Source of the DNA: Arthrobacter sp. PM3
GTDB taxonomy: Bacteria > Actinomycetota > Actinomycetes > Actinomycetales > Micrococcaceae
NCBI RefSeq assembly: GCF_003352915.1
Contig: NZ_CP022314.1
Span: 3,508,020-3,572,019 of the forward strand
Length of the DNA: 64,000 nucleotides
Reading direction: 5' to 3'
Under the pieces are notes generated by a model. It was given only the letters and a program-made list of their open reading frames with translations. It searched no databases and was not told where the DNA came from. The position numbers were made by a program, and so were the translations under genes. The first letter of the stretch is position 1. Each line of letters opens with the position of its first letter. Below, piece after piece: positions 50,123 to 56,061 of the stretch.

Positions 50123-50155
50123 AAGCCCGGACCCCTTGGGGAGTCCGGGCTTTCG
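50123..50155 (+). terminator. Bidirectional terminator between convergent genes
   Basis: AAGCCCGGAC at 50123-50132 pairs with GTCCGGGCTT at 50143-50152 (10-bp perfect stem), followed by TTCG. On the opposite strand the stem also begins with AAGCC, so it can stop both the DUF3500 operon and the quercetinase gene that meets it head-on. Confidence 0.8.
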
Positions 50156-50186
50156 TCGTCGCACGTCCAAAAGCAGCCAGTCCGGC

Positions 50187-51254
50187 CTAGATGTCCAGCG
50201 CCGCGCGGCGCTGCGGCGGCGGGCCGACCACCGTCAGGTCCATCTCCGCCTGTGCCCGGCCGAAACCCTCCATGTCCATGTAGGGTTCGCCGCCCTCGGT
50301 ATACATGTAGTCCTCGGTGGGCTTGTTGAAGTATTCGAAAAAGCCGTTGAAGACCGACGGCGTCAGGAACCCGAGCATCTGCGTGTTGTGGGAGTCGAAC
50401 GCGAAGGAGTGGATGGTTCCGGCGGGAGCGTGCAGGAAGTCGCCCTTGGTGAGAAGGACCTCGCGCCCGTTGGCATAAATCCACATCCGGCCCTCCGTGC
50501 AGAGGAAGTTCTCCGTGTGCTGTTCGTGGAAATGCAGCGGGATGTAGGGCGACTTGGCGCCTTTGGTGTGGACGGCAAAGTAGTTCGAACCCGTGTTCGC
50601 CGGCCGGGACAGGTACGTGAACATCGTCTGGTAGCTGACCATCCGCTCGCCTTCGCCGGCGCTGAGGAAGTACGGGCTCTGGGCGGCCGGCAGGCCGGCG
50701 TCCTGCCGGAACGCCGGGGCCACGCGCTCGATCTCCGGAAACGTCATCCCGAATTCCGCGCCGACGTCGGCGTACTCCCGCAGGCTGGGCTTCCGGCCCG
50801 GCGTCACCGGCGGGACGTGCGAATCCACGGGCGTCCCGATGCGTTCGTAATACGCTTCGGCGCCGCCGGGCGTCATCCAGTTCAGGAAGCGCGTGTAGTG
50901 GCTTGCCATCCGGTAGGCGTGCGGGGTTCCCGGCGGAATCACCACGGAATCTCCCGGCGTCAGGATGCGGCTTTCGCCGGGAAGCCAGACGTGCAGGATC
51001 CCATCGAACACGTAGAGGGTCTTGTGTTCCACCGTGTGGCTCACAAACGGTGATTCGGCCCCCATGCCGCCGGAGACATAGGCAGCACTGAAGATCCCGC
51101 CGGTGTCCGACGCGCGGGCGATCACCGTGACGAGCTGCCCGTTGATTTCGTAGCGGGCGCCCTCCCCGGAGGCCATGTAGTAGGGGACCGCAGCGCCCGG
51201 CAGCGCGTTGGCCACGGGCAGCTGTTTGTTCATTTCCTCAACGCTGAGGGACAT
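50187..51254 (-). CDS. Quercetin 2,3-dioxygenase (bicupin)
   Basis: This 355-residue protein has two cupin domains. The first includes SHTVEHKTLYVFDG (H73, H77 and nearby acid) and PGTPHAY (H112); the second has the canonical HFHEQHTEN (H241, H243, E248) and PAGTIHSF. Length and motifs match bacterial quercetinases, which use a divalent metal and O2 to open the central ring of quercetin, giving a depside and carbon monoxide. It is convergent with the esterase/hydroxylase operon and carries the third copy of the island operator 94 bases upstream. GAAGGAAGAG precedes the ATG. Confidence 0.93.
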   Translation of the reverse strand: MSLSVEEMNKQLPVANALPGAAVPYYMASGEGARYEINGQLVTVIARASDTGGIFSAAYVSGGMGAESPFVSHTVEHKTLYVFDGILHVWLPGESRILTPGDSVVIPPGTPHAYRMASHYTRFLNWMTPGGAEAYYERIGTPVDSHVPPVTPGRKPSLREYADVGAEFGMTFPEIERVAPAFRQDAGLPAAQSPYFLSAGEGERMVSYQTMFTYLSRPANTGSNYFAVHTKGAKSPYIPLHFHEQHTENFLCTEGRMWIYANGREVLLTKGDFLHAPAGTIHSFAFDSHNTQMLGFLTPSVFNGFFEYFNKPTEDYMYTEGGEPYMDMEGFGRAQAEMDLTVVGPPPQRRAALDI

Positions 51255-51347
51255 CTCTTCCTTCTTTCCTGTGGGTCGACCTTGTCTGTCGGTCGAGCGC
51301 GGTCTGCCCCAAGACTGCCTTCGATTCTGCCCCGGGACGACTCCCGT

Positions 51348-51362
51348 TTCCAATGGATGAAA
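51348..51362. promoter_or_regulatory. IclR operator candidate, site 3
   Basis: TTCCAATGGATGAAA, embedded in the longer inverted repeat GTTTC-N8-GAAAC (51346-51363), stands upstream of the quercetinase gene. It agrees with sites 1 and 2 in TTCCAA and TGAAA. A second short dyad (ATGAA...TTCAT, 51357-51370) overlaps it. Confidence 0.65.
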
Positions 51363-51370
51363 CACTTCAT

Positions 51371-51975
51371 AGTCGGGTGGCCGCGCCGGGCCTAGAGTGC
51401 CGGGGCGGCCACGGATACGGTCCTAAGTCCCTATTTCGGCGTCAGCGGACCCGGTTAGGGTGGCGTGAGGCGCATGGCGGTCCGTGATTCGAGCCGGTGC
51501 GCCCCCATTCATGAATCAGGCAGTCAGGCAGCTCTGCATCAATCGGTGTCAGGCAGCCAGGAATCCGGGGGGTACGTTGTCCAATGATTCAGTCATGACC
51601 TGGTGTCCGGGCGATCCGGGCCGTGCGGCGGCAACGGAGCCGTCGGAACGGAACGACACCCAACACAACGATTCCACCGGGCAGTCGTGGGACGGAGTGT
51701 TCCAGCCGGCAATCCCGGCGGCCAGCCGCGGCGGCTACTGTCGCGACCACTGGCCGCCGCTCTAGTGCCACCGGCAGTGCGCGGTTGACTGCTATTTACC
51801 CAGGATTTACGTGACCGGCCTTGTGGGCGTCTGCGGGCCGCAGAAAGACTAAGTAGACGGGCTGACGCCATCGGTTCAGCCGGCAGAACCAAACCAGCGG
51901 GCAGCAGCGAAGCTTCCCTTTCCACTCCAGGGCAACGTTGTCCGGACAGGGAGCCCGCGGACCGGGAGGACCATC
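51371..51975. other. Gene-poor stretch
   Basis: About 600 bases separate the quercetinase promoter from the YegP-like gene. Short open frames exist on both strands (for example 51595-51765, plus), but none has a ribosome site, usual codon pattern or a recognisable product. No tRNA, repeat or insertion element is seen. It probably holds promoters only. Confidence 0.55.
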
Positions 51976-52311
51976 ATGGCAGGCACATTTGAACTCTTCG
52001 TCGACGCCGATGCCCGCTTCAGGTTCCGGCTCCGGGCACCTGACGGGGCGGTGCTGGCCGTCTCCAAGGCCTTCATGGACAAACCTGCAGCCGTAGCCGG
52101 CATCACCGCCGTGCGCGAGTACGCCGGCATGGGCCTCATCAGTGACCTCTGCCCCGCGGGCCCTGCCCCGGAACCGGCCGCGCCCCGCCCCAGGCCGGCC
52201 TCCACACCGGTTCCCGCCGTGGACCGCCGGGTGCACGACAACGACCTCCGCATCCGCGCCAGGGCCCTCCGCCGCCCGTCGCACGGGGCCGGGGCGGTCG
52301 GCGTCTCCTGA
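51976..52311 (+). CDS. YegP/DUF1508-domain protein
   Basis: This 111-residue protein begins with one DUF1508 unit (GTFELFVDADARFRFRLRAPDGAVLAVSKAFMDKPAAVAGITAVRE, residues 3-48), the fold of YegP proteins, which usually carry two such units. The C-terminal half (about 58-111) is Pro/Ala/Arg-rich with no predicted fold. Function is unknown; members are small stress-associated proteins. The ATG follows GGGAGGACCATC. It is convergent with the next small gene. Confidence 0.85.
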   Translation: MAGTFELFVDADARFRFRLRAPDGAVLAVSKAFMDKPAAVAGITAVREYAGMGLISDLCPAGPAPEPAAPRPRPASTPVPAVDRRVHDNDLRIRARALRRPSHGAGAVGVS

Positions 52312-52327
52312 GGACTCCGGGACAGGC

Positions 52328-52594
52328 CTAGGGGACCATTCCGGCGTGCACCGGAACGAAATCGATCTTGTTGGCCGGGTGCACCGTCTTCTTTGGGGCA
52401 CGTGAGTACCCCTTGGCATCCAAGTGGTTCTGCAACCGGTAGTCTGCCAGGGCTTCGTCATAGATGCCGTTGAGCCGCCGGCCGGTGTAGACCTGCTCTG
52501 AGCCGTCCGTGAACACGATGCTGATGAGTGCCGTGTCCGGGAAATGCCGGTTCATGCGGATGAAGCCTTCGGCGTCCTGTTTGAGATTGATCAT
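52328..52594 (-). CDS. Small hypothetical protein
   Basis: This 88-residue soluble protein (MINLKQDAEGFIRMNRHF) reads as a small mixed alpha/beta domain: ALISIVFTDGSEQVYTGRRL looks like a beta hairpin and DEALADYRLQNHLDAKGYSR like a helix, followed by a basic KKTVHPANK tail. No family is recognised. GGGAACCAC precedes the ATG. Codon usage (strong GC3) agrees with a real gene. Confidence 0.65.
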   Translation of the reverse strand: MINLKQDAEGFIRMNRHFPDTALISIVFTDGSEQVYTGRRLNGIYDEALADYRLQNHLDAKGYSRAPKKTVHPANKIDFVPVHAGMVP

Positions 52595-52692
52595 GTGGTT
52601 CCCACTTTCGCGATCGAGATGATCCAGTCTGACGCTTCCGCCCTGCGTCCTCCAACCTGTTGGCGGTCCTCGTCCGCTGACCGGGCATGCGC

Positions 52693-53340
52693 CTACTCGG
52701 CGGCGTAGGCGTTCACTGCCTGCTCCAGCACCGGGCTGTAGAGGTCCCAGGAATCGGCGGGTGCGGCAGCCACCACAACACTGCTGCCCCGGGTTCCTGT
52801 AACGAGGCACGCTATTTCCCGGTACTTGTGGGAGCCGACGCGGGTGACATACGTGTCCTCCACGCAGGAACCGGAGCCTCCGCGGAACGCCATGCCGGCG
52901 CGGAAGGACAGCCGGTCCGCTGAGGCGGCGTTCTCACCCGTGAGGTGGGCCAGCCGGAACTCGGACCAGTTGGCCTGCGATTCCTCACCCTCCTGCGGCG
53001 TGGCGTTGAGATACAGCCTGAGCTCGCCGCCGGGGCCCGTCACGGTCGCGGAGACGCTGCCGGGGTCGCCCGGCGCCGGTGTGGCCTCAGGCGGGACGGA
53101 CAGCACGGCGGTGGCGTCCGGAAGTTCCAGCGACTGCCAGCCTGCAGGCGCCGGGCCGCTGCGGAACCACGCGAACGGCGTTGCGCCGGACACAGGCGCG
53201 GCCGGCCCCCGGTTGCCCGGCGAACCGCAACCGGCGGCGGCCAGCACCGCCGTCGTCCCCAGCAACACAGCGCAGAGCAGCGTCCCGGAGTTTCGCGGGC
53301 GACGCCGGCCAGCGGTGCTACCTGTTGCCGTCACCGTCAT
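52693..53340 (-). CDS. Putative secreted lipoprotein
   Basis: This 215-residue protein has an Arg-rich N-terminus, a hydrophobic stretch and a lipobox (LAAAGC, cysteine about residue 38), so it is probably an exported lipoprotein. The mature part (LELPDATAVLSVPPEATPAPG ... VTGPGGELRLYLNATPQEG ... CVEDTYVTRVGSHKYREIACLV) contains two cysteines that could form a disulfide and looks like a beta-rich ligand-binding domain. No family recognised. Its start overlaps the end of the proline-rich lipoprotein gene by 23 bp, so both are one operon divergent from the ECF sigma gene. Confidence 0.75.
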   Translation of the reverse strand: MTVTATGSTAGRRRPRNSGTLLCAVLLGTTAVLAAAGCGSPGNRGPAAPVSGATPFAWFRSGPAPAGWQSLELPDATAVLSVPPEATPAPGDPGSVSATVTGPGGELRLYLNATPQEGEESQANWSEFRLAHLTGENAASADRLSFRAGMAFRGGSGSCVEDTYVTRVGSHKYREIACLVTGTRGSSVVVAAAPADSWDLYSPVLEQAVNAYAAE

Positions 53341-53743
53341 CCGGTCCTCCGTTGTTATCGGCGTCGTGGTCGTTCCCTGCGGGCGGCCGGCCCGGCGGAA
53401 CCATGGGCCGCGGGGCCGGGGCGGCTGGAGGTACCACCTGTCGGGGCGCCGGCGGCCGGACGGCCGGAACCGGTGCCGGGGCAGGCACGGCCGGTACGAC
53501 GGGTTGCGGTGCTGCAGGCTTTGGTGGAAGGGGCTGTGGTGGAAGGGGCTGTGGTGCCACCGCCGGCGGCGCGGCGGGGACAACGCTGGCGGGGTCCTTG
53601 GGCGGCGGCGGGGCCGCCTTCGTTGCCGGCGCCGGTGTGACGGTGGCCGGTGACGGAACTCCTGCTGGCCCGGCGAAACAGGCGCCGAGCAGCAGGGTGG
53701 TGCCCAACGCGGCAGCAGCATACGCCGGGCGGGAAAACTTCAT
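53318..53743 (-). CDS. Proline-rich lipoprotein
   Basis: This 141-residue protein has a signal peptide with lipobox LLGAC (cysteine about residue 22), then a mature chain made almost wholly of Pro, Ala and Val (repeats of PQPLPPQPLPPKP type) ending in an acidic tail (GNDHDADNNGGPDDGDGN). It is likely an extended spacer through the cell wall; the acidic tail could bind cations. AAGGAG lies 7 bases before the ATG. It heads the two-gene unit whose promoter resembles that of the ECF sigma gene. Confidence 0.8.
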   Translation of the reverse strand: MKFSRPAYAAAALGTTLLLGACFAGPAGVPSPATVTPAPATKAAPPPPKDPASVVPAAPPAVAPQPLPPQPLPPKPAAPQPVVPAVPAPAPVPAVRPPAPRQVVPPAAPAPRPMVPPGRPPAGNDHDADNNGGPDDGDGNR

Positions 53744-53792
53744 GGTGCGCTCCTTGGTGGGAAGGCCGGCCGTGTTCAGCCGGGCTGTCGCT

Positions 53793-53820
53793 AGAACGGC
53801 CCCGGCAGCGTGCGGGTTCA
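53793..53820 (-). promoter_or_regulatory. Candidate ECF-type promoter for the lipoprotein pair
   Basis: Read on the minus strand: TGAACC (53820-53815), 16-base spacer, CGTTCT (53798-53793), 50 bases before the ATG at 53743. The same -35 element, spacer length and CGT core occur before the divergent sigma gene. ECF factors typically recognise an AAC-containing -35 and a CGT-containing -10. Confidence 0.55.
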
Positions 53821-53855
53821 ACGCGGTCCCCGTTTCCCAAGGAAGCGGGGACCGG

Positions 53856-53883
53856 TGAACCGTTGGGCCGCTGGCGTCGTAGT
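53856..53883 (+). promoter_or_regulatory. Candidate autoregulated promoter of the ECF sigma gene
   Basis: TGAACC (53856-53861), 16-base spacer, CGTAGT (53878-53883), ending 19 bases before the sigma-factor ATG. It matches the divergent lipoprotein promoter in the whole -35 hexamer, the spacer length and four of six -10 bases. Confidence 0.55.
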
Positions 53884-53902
53884 ACTTCCAGGGAGGCGGA
53901 AA

Positions 53903-54409
53903 ATGGCCGATCAGGAGGCCGAGCTGCTGCGGTCGCTGCACGAGGCCTACGCTCCGGCGCTACGGCGCTTCGTCATGAAGCTGACCGGTGACGGTACGCT
54001 GGCCGACGACGTCGTACAGGAAACGCTGATCCGCGCATGGCAGCACCCGGCGGTCCTGCAACGCCCGGAGGCGGCCGTGAGGGCGTGGCTCTACACTGTT
54101 GCCCGCAACCTGGTGATCGATGACCGGCGCAGTGCCCGCCGGCGCCATGAAGCCCGGACCGACCAGTTCCCCGAGGTTCCGGAAGCTGACCGGGTGGACC
54201 GGATCCTGGACGGCTGGGTGGTGTCGGATGCCCTGGCCGGGCTGACCGCCGAGCACCGCGCCGTTGTTATCCACGCCTATTACCGGCGCGAGACGACGGC
54301 GGAGATCGCGCAGAGCCTCCAACTGGCGGAGGGAACGGTGAAGTCCCGGCTTCACTATGCCCTGAAGGCGATGCGGCTGGCGTTGCAGGAGGGTGGCGTG
54401 ACGCCATGA
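53903..54409 (+). CDS. ECF RNA polymerase sigma factor
   Basis: This 168-residue protein has sigma region 2 (about 10-78; DDVVQETLIRAWQHP and VRAWLYTVARNLVIDDRR) and region 4 (about 105-160; LTAEHRAVVIHAYYRRETTAEIAQSLQLAEGTVKSRLHYALKAMR). It is an ECF factor of the SigK/SigL-like type paired with a zinc-finger anti-sigma encoded by the overlapping next gene (ATGA). GGGAGG precedes the ATG. The promoter shows a TGAACC-N16-CGT pattern shared with the divergent lipoprotein operon, its likely target. Confidence 0.92.
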   Translation: MADQEAELLRSLHEAYAPALRRFVMKLTGDGTLADDVVQETLIRAWQHPAVLQRPEAAVRAWLYTVARNLVIDDRRSARRRHEARTDQFPEVPEADRVDRILDGWVVSDALAGLTAEHRAVVIHAYYRRETTAEIAQSLQLAEGTVKSRLHYALKAMRLALQEGGVTP

Positions 54410-55131
54410 ACCACAGCGGGACGGATGAGTACCGGAGCTGGGATGCCGCGTACGTCCTGGGGTCCCTGGTGTCCGCGGAGCGCCGTGAGTTCGAAGAACA
54501 CCTGGCCGTCTGCCCGGGATGCCGGGCCGCCGTGGCCGAACTCGCCGGGCTGCCGCCGCTGCTGGCCGCGTTGTCGCCGGACGAAGCCCAGGCGATCGGG
54601 ACGGCCGGGAGTGAACGGCCGGCCCGGGAGTTGGTTCCTGCACTGGCGCAAAGGGTCCGGCGGGGGCGCCGGCGCACGCGTCTGGCAGTCACCGGACTGG
54701 TGCTGGGCGCGGCCGCTGCCTCCGGCGCGCTCGCCGTTGCGGTCACGGCCCCCGCCCCGGTGGCCGTGCAGACGCAGGCGGTACCGCAAACGGTCCTGAA
54801 GTTTTCCCCCGTGACGGGGAGCGCGCTGGTGGCACAGGGGACGCTCACGGGTCAGTCGTGGGGAACCCGGATCGACTGGGAGTGCACCTACACGCCGTCC
54901 CCGGCGGACATCCCCTCGCCGGCGGGGCCCGGCGGGCATCGCGCACCGGAAGAGTACGGTCTGGTGGTTGTCGACGCCAGGGGGATCTCCACGCAGGTGG
55001 CCACCTGGACGGCAACGCCGGGTACGACGGCCACCCCGACGGCGACCACCGCGGTCCGGATCGAGGACATCCGCCGCGTCGACATCGTTGCCGTCGGGAG
55101 CGGGCGCACGTTGCTGAGCGCTCCCGTGTGA
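54406..55131 (+). CDS. Membrane anti-sigma factor with zinc-finger (ZAS) domain
   Basis: This 241-residue protein starts with an anti-sigma domain: AAYVLGSLVSAERREFEEHLAVCPGCRAAV (about 14-43) contains the H-x3-C-x2-C metal motif. A single transmembrane helix follows (about 90-110, after a basic RRGRRRTR). The extracytoplasmic part (about 112-241) is a beta-rich anti-sigma-K C-like domain (TGQSWGTRIDWECTYTPSP, YGLVVVDARG). It should hold the sigma factor inactive until an envelope signal arrives. Its start overlaps the sigma stop. Confidence 0.9.
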   Translation: MNHSGTDEYRSWDAAYVLGSLVSAERREFEEHLAVCPGCRAAVAELAGLPPLLAALSPDEAQAIGTAGSERPARELVPALAQRVRRGRRRTRLAVTGLVLGAAAASGALAVAVTAPAPVAVQTQAVPQTVLKFSPVTGSALVAQGTLTGQSWGTRIDWECTYTPSPADIPSPAGPGGHRAPEEYGLVVVDARGISTQVATWTATPGTTATPTATTAVRIEDIRRVDIVAVGSGRTLLSAPV

Positions 55132-55167
55132 GGCGCGATGGACTCTCCGGAAGTTGCGGACTTGCCC

Positions 55168-55860
55168 TCACTCAAGGGGAATGAGCCGGGCCGTGTTCGC
55201 AGTGAGCCAATCCCTGAGCGAGATGCCCAGATGGTTGTCCCCCCGGGGGTACGTGATCCAGACCTTGCCCTTGCGGTCAAAGTCCACGTTCACCAGGTTG
55301 TCGAAGCCAGTGCGTGGCCAGCGGGGGACGGGACGATCGTCGGTGAACTCGACAAGGCGCTGCGGAGCCGTCAGCCAAGCGGGCTCCTTCCCGGGCTTAC
55401 GGGCAGGTAGGGAGACAACGCGGCCCGACGCCGGGATGAGGCCCTTCGGATTGACCAGTTTCCGTGTGGCGCTGCCGCCTTCGAACGTGCTCAGGACAGT
55501 GTCGATGTTGACAAAGTCGTCGCCACCGAAGGTGGTTGAACGGCGGTAGAAGCAGATCCGGCCGTCGACAGTGAGGAAGGCCGTGCCGTCATCTTCGTTT
55601 TCCAGGGGCCAGCCGAGTGACTGGGCGACGAAATGCCACGTGGCCCAGTCGGTGCCCGCGGTGACGGCGGCAAGGCTGGTCGGCACGGCGTGCTTTCGCA
55701 GCCGCTTGCTCGCGCGTCCCAAAAGACGTTCCATCCGATCAGCCGCGACACGGCGTGCCGACTCGTAGATACCGGGGACACTCTCGTTGCCGGCGCGTCC
55801 GGCGGCGTGAGTGCGCGCCATGACCCGTTGCGTTCCATTCCCCGCATTTTCAAACGACAT
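55168..55860 (-). CDS. Hypothetical protein
   Basis: This 230-residue soluble protein has a helical, Arg/Ala-rich N-terminal half (ESARRVAADRMERLLGRASKRLRKH) and a C-terminal half rich in strands and tryptophans (TDWATWHFVAQSLGWPLENEDDG, FLTVDGRICFYRR, WITYPRGDNHLGISLRDWL). No family or catalytic motif is recognised. Codon use agrees with a real gene. The ATG at 55860 was preferred over an upstream start because it is the first with normal spacing to the next gene, but its ribosome site is weak. It is convergent with the anti-sigma gene. Confidence 0.65.
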   Translation of the reverse strand: MSFENAGNGTQRVMARTHAAGRAGNESVPGIYESARRVAADRMERLLGRASKRLRKHAVPTSLAAVTAGTDWATWHFVAQSLGWPLENEDDGTAFLTVDGRICFYRRSTTFGGDDFVNIDTVLSTFEGGSATRKLVNPKGLIPASGRVVSLPARKPGKEPAWLTAPQRLVEFTDDRPVPRWPRTGFDNLVNVDFDRKGKVWITYPRGDNHLGISLRDWLTANTARLIPLE

Positions 55861-56061
55861 CGCAGCTCCCCGTTCGACCGCCTCGCATCCAGGGAACCGG
55901 CGGTTCCGGGGCAAGGCAGGGACTCCCGTTTCAGCCTAGGTCCATGGCGGCGGCGGGGCGCCCCGAAGCGCTAAATGTTCATCGAACGATCACCAGCCCC
56001 GTTTCGTGACGTCTCCGTCAGCCGGTGCGGAGCCCGCGGGTTTTGCAGAGACAATGGAGAC

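Noticed and set aside
51595..51765. 57-codon plus-strand frame in the gap before the YegP-like gene
   Set aside because: No ribosome site, no homologous pattern, and overlapping frames on the other strand are as long.
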